Below, in pieces: positions 1 to 8,987 of a stretch of 64,000 nt of DNA (the first letter of the stretch is position 1; every line of letters starts with the position of its first letter). The position numbers and the translations under genes are program-made. Source of the DNA: Halalkaliarchaeum desulfuricum (GTDB taxonomy: Archaea > Halobacteriota > Halobacteria > Halobacteriales > Haloferacaceae); contig NZ_CP025066.1 in assembly GCF_002952775.1 (NCBI RefSeq), positions 434,001 to 498,000 on the forward strand, read 5' to 3'. Under the pieces are notes generated by a model. That model worked only from the letters and a program-made list of their open reading frames with translations. It was not told the DNA's origin and did not search any database.

Positions 1-1036
1 GGCGCGCCCCGGAGGCGCCTAACGGATGTCCGATTGCGATCGCTCCGCCGTTGACGTTGAACTTTGCTTCGTCGATCCCGAGTTCGCGCCGGGAGTACTC
101 ACACTGGGAGGCGAACGCTTCGTTGAGTTCGACCAGGTCGTAGTCGTCGATCTCCCGTCCCGCGCGCTCGAGCAGGTTTCTGGTGGCGGGAACTGGACCG
201 ATACCCATCACGGTCGGATCGACGCCGGCGACGGCATTGCTGCCGATCTCGGCGAGGACGTCGAGGCCGTGGTCCTCGGCGAAGGCGCGGCTGGTCACCA
301 GAAGCGACGCCGCGCCGTCGGAGATCTGCGAGGAGTTGGCCGCCGTGACGGTGCCGTCGCCCGTAAACGCCGGCGGAAGCTCCGAAATCGTCTCGACGTC
401 GGTGTCCGGGCGGATCCCCTCGTCCTCGTCGATCAGGCCGTCGTCGGTCTCGACGGGGACGATCTCGTCGTCGAACCGCCCGGATTCGGTCGCCTCCGCC
501 GCGCGGTGGTGGCTGCGAACCGCGTACTCGTCTTGCGCCTCCCGGCTCACGCCGTACTCCTCGGCGACTTTCTCTGCGGTCATCCCCATCTGGAGCTGGA
601 ACACGTTGTATTTGTTCGACAGCTCCGGGTGGAGATGCTGGTAGGAGTCGCCGTCCATCGGGACCCGAGTCATGTTCTCGGCGCCGCCGACGAGCACGCA
701 GTCGCGGTTGCCCGCGCCGATCGCATCGCCCGCGCTGACGATCGCCTGCATCGAGGAGGCACACCATCGGTTGATCGTGGTCGCGGGGGTCCCTTCCCCG
801 AGCTCCGAGAGGAGCGCGATCACGCGCGCGACGTTGTTGTCCTGTTCCTTGCGCTGCTGGGCGATCCCCCACATCAGGTCGTCGATCTGGTCGGCCGACA
901 GTCCCGTCTCCGCGAGCACGTGATCGATCAGCGTGACCGACAGGTCCTCCGTTCTGGTCTCCGCGAACACGCCGTCCTCCCGTCCCTGGGGGGTTCGGTA
1001 CGCCGCCGCAACGACCGGTGTGGTATCGTCACTCAT
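1..1036 (-). CDS. Acetyl-CoA C-acyltransferase (thiolase), C-terminus beyond window
   Basis: Degradative/biosynthetic thiolase that joins or cleaves acyl-CoA and acetyl-CoA. The gene starts at the ATG ending at 1036 and runs off the left edge, so 345 residues are visible. The nucleophilic cysteine is C92 in NRWCASS, and the catalytic histidine is about H337 in GHPLGASGA, reached just before the cut. The second catalytic cysteine (CxG) lies outside. The visible length fits a normal 385-395 residue thiolase. Haloarchaeal thiolases are often followed by a DUF35 zinc protein; that would lie beyond position 1. Physiological direction (beta-oxidation or acetoacetyl-CoA synthesis) cannot be told from sequence. 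Confidence 0.95.
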   Translation of the reverse strand, partial: MSDDTTPVVAAAYRTPQGREDGVFAETRTEDLSVTLIDHVLAETGLSADQIDDLMWGIAQQRKEQDNNVARVIALLSELGEGTPATTINRWCASSMQAIVSAGDAIGAGNRDCVLVGGAENMTRVPMDGDSYQHLHPELSNKYNVFQLQMGMTAEKVAEEYGVSREAQDEYAVRSHHRAAEATESGRFDDEIVPVETDDGLIDEDEGIRPDTDVETISELPPAFTGDGTVTAANSSQISDGAASLLVTSRAFAEDHGLDVLAEIGSNAVAGVDPTVMGIGPVPATRNLLERAGREIDDYDLVELNEAFASQCEYSRRELGIDEAKFNVNGGAIAIGHPLGASGAR

Positions 1037-1321
1037 GTACGGGGGAGTCGTCCCTCACGGTCTTAAAGAGGGATGGAACGTGAAGGAATGGAAAACGAGT
1101 TTTCGATTTAGTCGGCGACGGACGCTATCAACGTGAGTGAGAGGGATCTATCGGTTATCGGTACGTCATGTCCGCCGAGAGCGACACCGATCCGCGAACC
1201 GGCAATTTTCTCGTGCTCAAATATGATATTTGAAAACTCGGTCGATAGACTAATGTTAATGCTATCACCAGTTGAGAGCACTCGATAGCCTTATCGATTC
1301 CAAAAAAACGGTCGTCGTGGA

Positions 1322-1915
1322 ATGCAGGGGACTATGAAAGAACACGGACCGGAGAGAGATAGCGATTATCGACTGCTGGTGGTCGACGACCAGACGGCGA
1401 TCCGCGACCTGCTGGAACATCGGCTCGAAACCGAGGGATTCGACGTCGAGACGGTGTCCGACGGACGGTCGGCGCTAGATCAACTCCGCGAGGAGGGGAC
1501 CGCCTTTGATGCCGTCGTGCTCGACGTTTCGATGCCGAACATGGACGGCTTCGAGACGCTCCGCCGGATCCAGAACCTGGACCGCCCGCCGCTCACGATG
1601 ATGGTGAGCGGGCGCAAAAGCGAACGCGAACAGATACGGGCGTTCGAACTCGGAGCCGTCGACTACGTGACGAAACCGTTCAAACCACGCGTGCTCGTCG
1701 TTCGACTCGAAAGTCATCTGGATCGCTACTGGGGGAACGCGCCGGGCTCGGACGGGGACTCGACGGCGCGAAAAGCGACGGAGGAAGAGACAACGGCGAA
1801 GACAACATCAGCGGCGGAAACAGGCTCCGAACCGGAAACAGACGCCGAAACAGAGGACAGTGAGGGAGACGACTGGCCAGGCTCCTGGACACCCGGAGTG
1901 GAGGGCGACCAATGA
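1322..1915 (+). CDS. Response regulator, receiver domain only
   Basis: A CheY-like receiver domain fills residues 17-135. Acidic pocket D22/D23, phosphoacceptor D68 in VVLDVSMP, switch residue S96 and K118 in VTKPF are all present, so it should be phosphorylated by a histidine kinase. There is no DNA-binding output domain; residues 140-197 are a Thr/Glu-rich acidic tail of low complexity. An in-frame ATG at 1334 is an alternative start. The stop overlaps the start of the HEAT-repeat gene by 4 nt (ATGA), implying translational coupling. No kinase gene lies nearby. It probably controls the membrane glycosyltransferase made downstream through protein contacts with the HEAT protein; that role is inference. 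Confidence 0.9.
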   Translation: MQGTMKEHGPERDSDYRLLVVDDQTAIRDLLEHRLETEGFDVETVSDGRSALDQLREEGTAFDAVVLDVSMPNMDGFETLRRIQNLDRPPLTMMVSGRKSEREQIRAFELGAVDYVTKPFKPRVLVVRLESHLDRYWGNAPGSDGDSTARKATEEETTAKTTSAAETGSEPETDAETEDSEGDDWPGSWTPGVEGDQ

Positions 1916-3126
1916 CGCTGATATCGGCGACAGATGCGCCGGCGGCTGGGGTGCCGGCGACAGGGACCCCGACGCCAGTCGTTCCCGCACAGGCGCTAGA
2001 CGCACATCTCCCGCTGGAAATTGTCATCTGGGCAGGGGTCATCGTGCTGGCGCTTTTGATCGTGTCAGGGACGATGACACTCGGGAAGTCGATCTCGGAA
2101 TACTACGCCGATCGTCGCCGCGAGGCCGTCGAGCAGGCGGTCAGAACCCAGTTGTACGAGCGGATCGACGCCGACAACCCGAGGAGCCCAGAAGATGACG
2201 ACGAGTCCGGGAGAGACGGACAGTCCGACCTGGAGTCGTGGATAACGTCGCTCTCGGAGACGGAGCGCGACGTCCTGGAATCCCAGATCCGCGATCTCGT
2301 GGGGGTGATCTCCGGAAGCGACCGCGATCGGCTCGTCGAGATGGCGGAGCTACTCGGGCTCCGGGAGGAAGCCGTGGCGGGGATCGAGTCGGGCAACCGC
2401 CACGAGCGGCTCCGGGGACTGTCGACGATTCTCGCGTTCGACTGGACGCTCGAGACCGAGTGGCTCGCCGACACCCTCGGGGACAGCCGGGCCGAACGCG
2501 AGGCGGCGATCCGTCTCCTCGCGGTGCAGCCGACCGAAGACGACCGCTGGCTCGGAACCGACCTCGCGTTCGCAGGGGGACAGCTGTCTATCTACGGCGT
2601 CGACTCGCTGTTCCGACTCGTGCGGACTGACCCTGCACCGCTGTTGCACCACCTCGACCGGGGAGAGATCGAGGACACAGAGCTGCTGGTACAGGCACTG
2701 CTCGTCGTCGGTCACGCAAAGACGACGACGGGCGATCCGCCGATGGAGGGAGTGGTGCGCCTGCTGGACCACGACAGTGCCCCAGTTCGGGCGGAGGCGT
2801 GCCGGGCGCTGGGTGGCTACGGCTGGCGCGAGAACATCCGGAACGTGGTGGACGTGGGTGCACTGGCGTCGGATCCCGACCCGAAGGTCCGCATCGGGAT
2901 CTATCGGACGCTCGTCGAGTGGAGGGACCGCGACGCGGTGGACCAGCTTGTGGAAGCGGCCCAGCGGGAGACCGATCCGCGGGCGAAGCTTACCGCGCTC
3001 CGGGGGCTCGGCGATGAGGCGGCATGGGTGCTCGAGACGGACCTCGATCGCAAGTCGGCCGCCAGATTGCAGCCGTGGATCGATGTCGAGGGAACCCTGC
3101 AGCCGCGGCGGGACACAGTACTCTAA
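1912..3126 (+). CDS. Membrane-anchored HEAT-repeat protein
   Basis: 404 residues. A Pro/Ala/Thr-rich N-terminus precedes one hydrophobic span at about 34-54, followed by a charged stretch (55-115). From about 150 onward there are helical PBS-lyase/HEAT-like repeats, with segments of the type ...LLDHDSAPVRAEACRALG... and ...SDPDPKVRIGIYRTL. HEAT repeats are protein-interaction scaffolds, so the domain most likely sits in the cytoplasm. The start overlaps the response regulator stop (ATGA) and the stop is 14 nt before the glycosyltransferase start. This suggests an adaptor joining the phosphorylated receiver to the glycosyltransferase. No catalytic residues are seen. Confidence 0.8.
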   Translation: MTLISATDAPAAGVPATGTPTPVVPAQALDAHLPLEIVIWAGVIVLALLIVSGTMTLGKSISEYYADRRREAVEQAVRTQLYERIDADNPRSPEDDDESGRDGQSDLESWITSLSETERDVLESQIRDLVGVISGSDRDRLVEMAELLGLREEAVAGIESGNRHERLRGLSTILAFDWTLETEWLADTLGDSRAEREAAIRLLAVQPTEDDRWLGTDLAFAGGQLSIYGVDSLFRLVRTDPAPLLHHLDRGEIEDTELLVQALLVVGHAKTTTGDPPMEGVVRLLDHDSAPVRAEACRALGGYGWRENIRNVVDVGALASDPDPKVRIGIYRTLVEWRDRDAVDQLVEAAQRETDPRAKLTALRGLGDEAAWVLETDLDRKSAARLQPWIDVEGTLQPRRDTVL

Positions 3127-3140
3127 GATCGTGATCTACA

Positions 3141-4616
3141 ATGCTCCGTGAACTCTTCGCGACACTGCTCGTCTCCTCGGCGCTCGTGGTTCTCGTTTTG
3201 TACATCGTGATCAACGGCTACTACTTGCTGATACACGTGCTGTCACTCTTCCAGCTCCGCGACGAATACCGAACGCGGCAGTCGGACCCCGCGTACGGTA
3301 CGTACGAGAGTCCGTTCTTGCCGGGGATTGCAGTGATCGTCCCGGCGTACAACGAGGAGGCGACCATCGTCGACAGCGTCCGGTCGCTCCTGGATCAAAG
3401 CTACCCCGAGCGAAGCGTGATCGTCGTCAACGACGGCTCCGAGGACGCCACACTCGATCGTCTCCGGGAGGCGTACGACCTCGAGAAGATCCACGACCGG
3501 GCACCCTGGGACCTGCCCTGTGAGCAAGTCCACGGGGTGTATCACTCGGTGAGCGTCGACGATCTCCTGGTGATCGACAAGGAGAACGGCGGGAAAAGCG
3601 ACGCCTTGAACGCCGGGATCGGGCTCACGGAGCAACCGCTGTTCTGTTCGATCGACGCCGACTCGCTGATCGACAGGGACGGGCTCTGGCACGTCGTGCG
3701 GCCGTTCCTGGCACACCCATCCGAAACCGTGGCGTCGGGCGGGGTCGTCCGGGTGGCAAACGACTGCGAGATCGAGGGCGGGCAAGTGCTCGAGGCGAAC
3801 GTCTCGGAACGGTCGCTGATCGGGCTCCAGGAGATCGAGTATCTCCGGGCGTTTTACTCCGGCCGGCTCGGACTCGACCGGCTCCGGAGCCTGCTGGTCA
3901 TTTCGGGGACGTTCGGCCTGTTCGAAACCGAGGCGGTGCGGGAGATCGACGGCTACGCCACCGACATCGTCACCGAGGACCTGGATCTGGTGGTGCGGCT
4001 CCACCGACAGATGCTCGAGAACGATCGGCCGTATCGGGTCGAGTTCGTCCCGGAACCGGTGGTCTGGACCCAGGTGCCGGAGACGCTTGCGGATCTGAGC
4101 ACACAGCGCCGACGGTGGTACCGCGGACTGCTGGAGGTGTTCGCGCGGAACCGCGACATGATCGGCAACCCCAACTACGGCGTCGTCGGGACGGTGGCGA
4201 TGCCACTGTACCTGCTTTCGGAGGGAATCGGGCCGCTGATCGAAACGTACGGCTACGTTGTGGTGCCGGTCGCGTTCGCGCTGGGGATGGTGAACCTCGA
4301 GTTCTTCGCTTTCTTCCTGCTTGTGATCGTCGGCTTCGGGGTGTTCCTGTCGTGGTTCGGCGTCTTCAGCGAGGTGTGGAGCTACCGGCGGTACGACGAC
4401 CCGCGCGAGATTGCGATCCTCCTGGGGAACGCTGTGATCGAGAACGTGGGCTACCGACAGTGGAAGGCGTTCGTCTCCACGAGGGGTTTTCTGGAGTTCC
4501 TCCGGAACGACACCTCCTGGGGGGCGATCGAGCGGCAGTCGTTTTCAGACGAGACGGCGGAACCGAACCCGAACGTGGAGCCTGACGTGGATGCCGACAT
4601 TGATGTCGAGGGATGA
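3141..4616 (+). CDS. Processive family 2 glycosyltransferase, membrane
   Basis: 491 residues with an N-terminal membrane span (about 5-35), a cytoplasmic GT-A domain and two or more C-terminal spans (about 350-415). Motifs of cellulose/hyaluronan/PNAG-synthase-like enzymes are complete: PAYNEE near 68, D98 in NDGS, DxD (D172/D174), TED near 277 and Q322-RRRW. The QxxRW motif marks a processive enzyme that builds and probably extrudes a polysaccharide. The acidic C-terminal tail is short and disordered. It is the last gene of the response regulator/HEAT block, so its activity may be signal-controlled. The polymer cannot be predicted. Confidence 0.88.
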   Translation: MLRELFATLLVSSALVVLVLYIVINGYYLLIHVLSLFQLRDEYRTRQSDPAYGTYESPFLPGIAVIVPAYNEEATIVDSVRSLLDQSYPERSVIVVNDGSEDATLDRLREAYDLEKIHDRAPWDLPCEQVHGVYHSVSVDDLLVIDKENGGKSDALNAGIGLTEQPLFCSIDADSLIDRDGLWHVVRPFLAHPSETVASGGVVRVANDCEIEGGQVLEANVSERSLIGLQEIEYLRAFYSGRLGLDRLRSLLVISGTFGLFETEAVREIDGYATDIVTEDLDLVVRLHRQMLENDRPYRVEFVPEPVVWTQVPETLADLSTQRRRWYRGLLEVFARNRDMIGNPNYGVVGTVAMPLYLLSEGIGPLIETYGYVVVPVAFALGMVNLEFFAFFLLVIVGFGVFLSWFGVFSEVWSYRRYDDPREIAILLGNAVIENVGYRQWKAFVSTRGFLEFLRNDTSWGAIERQSFSDETAEPNPNVEPDVDADIDVEG

Positions 4617-4707
4617 GGCGGCGTGCACGTCTCGGGGTTGCGTCTATCCCTGCTGGCGTATCCCGTCTTCGACGCGCTTAAACGACTCGGCCGTGTAATT
4701 CGGTAGG

Positions 4708-6174
4708 ATGAACGACCCCGCTCTCGACGTGGTCGAGTTTGTGTTGACGGCTCACTGTTACACCGAAAACCGTCAACTCGAGGAGAGCGACCTGCCGCCG
4801 CGGTTCCGCCAGGTGTTCTGGTCGGACGGCGAGATCGAACGGCCGCTCCGACCGACGGAAGCAACGACAAAGACCGCAACCGGCGTCGAGCGCCCCTGGG
4901 AGGCGATCTCGGATCTGCTGTTTACCGGCCGCGAGGAGTTCTCCGGCGAGTTACAGCTCACCCAGTCGGAGATGGCACTCGAGTGGTTCCTCGAGCGCAC
5001 TGACCCCGAGCGTCTCCGGACGAACCCGACGCTCGCGTTCGCGGCCGAAGCGTTCCTGGAGGGGGAAGCGCCGGCGGACGTCGACCCCGAGGTCGCCGAG
5101 ATCACCCACGAACAGGCCCAGGAGAACGTCCGGCCGATCCAGGCCGACCGGGTGTGGATCGACTCGCTGCTCGAGGAGTACTTCGACGAGGAGGAGGACG
5201 CCGAGATGCTCGATCTGGTCACTATCAAGGCGCCCGAGGAGATCGAAACCACGCTCTCGGATCTGGTGTTGACTGAAGACCAGGAAGACGAGATCGCAAA
5301 GCTGGTGCAGGCGATCGAACACCGCGATTACCTCGCCTCGATCGGGCTGCGAGAGATCGGCAAACTGCTGTTTGTCGGCCCACCCGGAACCGGAAAGACG
5401 ACGATTTCCAGGGCACTGGCCCACGAACTCGGCCTGCCGTTCGTCGAGGTCAAGCTCTCGATGATCACCTCCCAGTACCTCGGCGAGACCGCCAAGAACG
5501 TCGAGAAGACCTTCGAGGTCGCGAAGCGACTCTCCCCGTGTATCCTCTTCATCGACGAGTTCGACTCCGTGGCGAAAACCCGGCGCAGCGACGAACACGC
5601 TGCCCTCAAACGGGCCGTGAACACCCTGCTCAAAAGCATCGACGAGGTGTCGCTGATCCGCGACGAGGTGCTTTTGATCGGCGCCACCAACCACCCCGAC
5701 CAGCTGGACGCCGCCGCCTGGCGCCGGTTCGACGAGATTGTCAACTTCCCGCGGCCCGACGAGGGGATGCGTGCGGACATTCTCCGGGTGATCACCCGCG
5801 AGATGGAGATCGCCTCCTTCGATCCCGCGGAGGTCGCCGCCCGGACCGAAGGCCTCACCGGCTCGGACCTCCGGATGGTGATGCGGGAGGCCGTCCTCGA
5901 GGCGCTCGTGGAGGGACGCCGCGAACTCACTCAGGACGACGTCCTCGCGGCCGTCGAGGACTTCGAGGAGCGCGACAACCTCAAGAACATGGACATGATC
6001 GAGGGCGAGGGGGCCGCGATCACCGGCGCCTCGGGCGGTTCAGCTGGCGGGAAGGGTCACGGTGACGACCACGACCACGATCACGACCACGACCACGACC
6101 ACGATACGGCGAACGGAGAGGGTCCCGATTCGAAGATGTCGGCCGAGCAGCGGCAGGATCCGGCGCAGCACTGA
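4708..6174 (+). CDS. AAA+ ATPase with His/Asp-rich C-terminal tail
   Basis: 488 residues. The first ~190 form a haloarchaeal N-terminal domain of unknown function with several acidic runs. The AAA+ core has Walker A at about 224-231 (GPPGTGKTT), Walker B ILFIDEFDS near 285, a sensor-1 GATN segment and an arginine-finger-like RRFDE region, followed by the helical lid. It resembles the SpoVK/26S-proteasome ATPase class. The tail (6055-6108) is a run of alternating Asp and His that looks metal-binding. TATA-like CTTAAAC at about 4677-4684 gives a leaderless start. Its stop shares one base with the ATG of the metallo-hydrolase (TGATG). Substrate unknown. Confidence 0.88.
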   Translation: MNDPALDVVEFVLTAHCYTENRQLEESDLPPRFRQVFWSDGEIERPLRPTEATTKTATGVERPWEAISDLLFTGREEFSGELQLTQSEMALEWFLERTDPERLRTNPTLAFAAEAFLEGEAPADVDPEVAEITHEQAQENVRPIQADRVWIDSLLEEYFDEEEDAEMLDLVTIKAPEEIETTLSDLVLTEDQEDEIAKLVQAIEHRDYLASIGLREIGKLLFVGPPGTGKTTISRALAHELGLPFVEVKLSMITSQYLGETAKNVEKTFEVAKRLSPCILFIDEFDSVAKTRRSDEHAALKRAVNTLLKSIDEVSLIRDEVLLIGATNHPDQLDAAAWRRFDEIVNFPRPDEGMRADILRVITREMEIASFDPAEVAARTEGLTGSDLRMVMREAVLEALVEGRRELTQDDVLAAVEDFEERDNLKNMDMIEGEGAAITGASGGSAGGKGHGDDHDHDHDHDHDHDTANGEGPDSKMSAEQRQDPAQH

Positions 6175-7016
6175 TGCGCGTTACGCTGCTTGGAACCGGC
6201 GACACGACGGGCACGCCGACCGTCGGCTGTGACTGTGACACCTGCAGCCTCGCCCGGGAGCGGGGCATCTCCAGGACCCGGTTTTCGGTCCACGTCGAAA
6301 ACGAGCGGACCGGCGAGTCGCTGCTGGTCGACGTGAGCCCGGACTTCCGGACGCAAATGCTCCGTCAGGGGGTTTCGCTCCCCGACGCCGCGATCGTCAC
6401 CCACATCCACTTCGATCACCTCGACGGGCTCGGCAACGTCTACCGGACGATCGACGACCTGGCGGTGTACGCCGCAAACGAAACCGACCCCGAAACGGGC
6501 GAAAGCGTCGCCGAGACCGTCGAACGTCGGTACGATTACCTGGCGAGGCGGCTCGAGATCCACCACGAGACGCCCGGCGAGCCGTTCCGGGCCGCCGGGT
6601 TCGACGTAACGCTGGTTCCGGTGTCGCATCCGCCGCTTTTGTGTTACGGGCTCCGGATCGAGGAGCCACCCGTGGACGGGGACGGCGACCCCGCGGTGCT
6701 CGCGATCACCGGCGACACGAGTTACGACATCCCCCAGGCGAGCCGCGAGGCGCTGTCGGATGCGGACCTGCTGCTCGCCGACGCCATCGTCCCGGCGAGC
6801 TCCTGTGTTCACCATCCGATCGGCGGGAACCACCACGACGAAAACGGTGTTCCGCACACGTTCGGAACGAAACACATGACCCGCGAGGGCGCGCTCCAGT
6901 TGGCCGAGGAGCTGAACGCAGACAGGATCCGGCTGGTCCACGTCGCGCACTTTTATCCCGCCGACGAGGCGTTCGAGGAGCCACTCGCCGTCGACGGCGA
7001 GCGGTACGACCTGTGA
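6174..7016 (+). CDS. PhnP-like MBL-fold metallo-hydrolase
   Basis: 280 residues of metallo-beta-lactamase fold. The metal motif THIHFDHLDG gives H77, H79, D81 and H82; a later ITGDTSYD supplies the bridging Asp, and further His residues (HHPIGGNHHD) follow. C19, C21 and C24 in GCDCDTC match the extra zinc site of PhnP (5-phosphoribosyl 1,2-cyclic phosphate phosphodiesterase). No phosphonate genes are near, so the substrate is left open: a cyclic phosphodiester is the family expectation. Translation is coupled to the AAA+ ATPase whose His/Asp tail could load or buffer metal; this link is a guess. Confidence 0.85.
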   Translation: MRVTLLGTGDTTGTPTVGCDCDTCSLARERGISRTRFSVHVENERTGESLLVDVSPDFRTQMLRQGVSLPDAAIVTHIHFDHLDGLGNVYRTIDDLAVYAANETDPETGESVAETVERRYDYLARRLEIHHETPGEPFRAAGFDVTLVPVSHPPLLCYGLRIEEPPVDGDGDPAVLAITGDTSYDIPQASREALSDADLLLADAIVPASSCVHHPIGGNHHDENGVPHTFGTKHMTREGALQLAEELNADRIRLVHVAHFYPADEAFEEPLAVDGERYDL

Positions 7017-7046
7017 GAGATCGGGAGACCCCTCGAAAACGGCGGC

Positions 7047-8903
7047 TCAAACGAAAAAGACCAGCATTCCGAGCAGGAACGTCACGAGCCCGTAGATCGG
7101 GACGGCGACGAACGCGAAGACGACGTGGACGATCGCCCACTCGCGTTTGATCCGGCCCGCCGGACGATCGAGCGCCGTCTCGTGTTCCGGTAGCCACCGA
7201 TACGCGATCACCGCCCACGGTCCGCCGATCGCAAGCGCCGCAAACACCGGCGGCCAGAGGAACAACGCCCCCAACAGCAGTGGCCCGGCCACCCCGCCGA
7301 GCGGGCCGAACAGGCGGGGGAGTCCCAGCTGAATACCCAAGAATAGCGCCCCGAAGACAGTCGAGAGCGCGACGCCCGCCAGGAAGTGAGCGAACACGGC
7401 GTCCCGCCGGGAAACCGCCGCGAGCGGCCGGCGGCGGAGTTTCCCGGCGAAGATCGTCGGCGGAAGCCGCGAGTAGTTGCCCAGCCGGATCAGTCCCCAC
7501 GTGAGGCCGGCCCCGACGAGGCCGCCGAGGAGCCCGCCGACGGCCCCGAAGCTCGCCATGCCGAGTTCGGCGTTGTCCCTGAGCCATCGCACCAGGTCCA
7601 CGACGCCACCTTCCCTCGCGTCCCCGCCCTCGGTCAGCGCCTGCGTGGTTCTGACCATGTGGGTCGCGTAGACGGTGTCGTCGACGACCGCGAGCTCGTT
7701 GTCGGTCCCTCCGTAGGGATCGCCGGGGCGGTGCTGCCATGCGAGGGTGCCCGACTCGCGATCGATCGCGTAGATCGCGTCGCTGTCGGAGATGTACACG
7801 TGTTCGCTGCCGACCGTCGGTGGGGATCGCGGATCGTCGACGCTCCATTCGGTCCAGACGACGTCGCCGGCGTCGGTGTCGAACGCCGCCACGCCGGCAG
7901 GCTCCTCGTAGCCCGTGCTCGTCGGGTAGTACAGGGTTCCGTCGGCGTACGCCATCGGCGTGTCGTAGTGGACGTCGATGTCGTACTCCTCGCGGATCTC
8001 CCCCGTGTCAGGATCAACCGCATAGAGGCGCTCGCTCGTGTGGGTGTACAGGGTACCGTCGGCCAGAAGGAGGTGACGCGTGTACCCGTCGACAGACTGC
8101 GTCCACTGGAGTTCCTCCGAGTCACGGTCGAACGCGTGCAGAACGGTCGGATCCTCGGACGTCCGCTGTTGCCCGCCCAGCGAGTAGACCGCGTCGTCGG
8201 TCACCACTGGGAGGCCAGCCTGCCCCTCGTGGGTGACCCGCCACAGGTCGGGCCACTCGTCCTCCGGCGGCGTCGGATCGACGCCGAGGATCACCCGTTC
8301 GCCGTTGTCGGTTCCGGCGACTGCAACGCTGCCGTCGTCGGCCACGGTCGGCGATTCAGTCACGTCGAAGCCCAGTTCGTACTCCCACTCGATTTCGCCG
8401 GTCTCCCTGTCCAGGGCCACGAGCGTGTCCGCCATCTCCCATCCGACGTGAACTGCGAGCACGCGAGTGTCGGTCACTGCGGGCGTGGTCCAGACGCCAC
8501 CCTCCAGTTCCGTCTGCCACTCGACGCTGCCCGACTCGGCGTCCAGCGCGATCACGTCGCCGTGCCGATTGCCGGTGTAAAGCGTGCCCTCGGAGACGGC
8601 GGGGCCGCCGCCCGTCGCCCCGGTCCGAACGATCCAGGCCGGCCCGACGTCGTCGGCCGGGCCGGGCGCTCCCGGATTCGCTCCCGTCAGTGCGGGACCG
8701 CCGCGCACGGACGGCCAGTCGTCCCCGACGACCGGCTCCGCCTGGGCCACAGCCCCGTCGATCGCCCCCGAGTCGACAGAAGAAAGTCCGGGACCGATCG
8801 CCCCGACGGCGACGCCCGCGATGAGAACCGCGAGGACGAATCCGACGACGACTGCCGCGACGCGCCACGGCGGAACTGTGGCTCGAAGCGAGTGATGGCC
8901 CAT
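7047..8903 (-). CDS. Membrane-anchored PQQ-type beta-propeller protein
   Basis: 618 residues from the ATG ending at 8903, chosen over an upstream in-frame codon at 8948 because a membrane span follows directly (about 12-34). The middle (about 65-430) is a run of propeller blades with the typical DxxTGxxxW pattern (DAESGSVEW, DRETGEIEW, DRESGTLAW). These are PQQ/BamB-like repeats without evident PQQ ligands. The last ~170 residues hold about four hydrophobic spans, ending at the C-terminus. The propeller most likely faces outward. Function unknown; such proteins are common on haloarchaeal surfaces and may act in binding or assembly. Confidence 0.82.
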   Translation of the reverse strand: MGHHSLRATVPPWRVAAVVVGFVLAVLIAGVAVGAIGPGLSSVDSGAIDGAVAQAEPVVGDDWPSVRGGPALTGANPGAPGPADDVGPAWIVRTGATGGGPAVSEGTLYTGNRHGDVIALDAESGSVEWQTELEGGVWTTPAVTDTRVLAVHVGWEMADTLVALDRETGEIEWEYELGFDVTESPTVADDGSVAVAGTDNGERVILGVDPTPPEDEWPDLWRVTHEGQAGLPVVTDDAVYSLGGQQRTSEDPTVLHAFDRDSEELQWTQSVDGYTRHLLLADGTLYTHTSERLYAVDPDTGEIREEYDIDVHYDTPMAYADGTLYYPTSTGYEEPAGVAAFDTDAGDVVWTEWSVDDPRSPPTVGSEHVYISDSDAIYAIDRESGTLAWQHRPGDPYGGTDNELAVVDDTVYATHMVRTTQALTEGGDAREGGVVDLVRWLRDNAELGMASFGAVGGLLGGLVGAGLTWGLIRLGNYSRLPPTIFAGKLRRRPLAAVSRRDAVFAHFLAGVALSTVFGALFLGIQLGLPRLFGPLGGVAGPLLLGALFLWPPVFAALAIGGPWAVIAYRWLPEHETALDRPAGRIKREWAIVHVVFAFVAVPIYGLVTFLLGMLVFFV

Positions 8904-8987
8904 ATGAAGATCGCCTCCGCGAGAAACCTTAGTTATATGGACGGTCACCGCTCCGCGGATCCTCCTCGATCCCGCCGGTCGGGAGCG

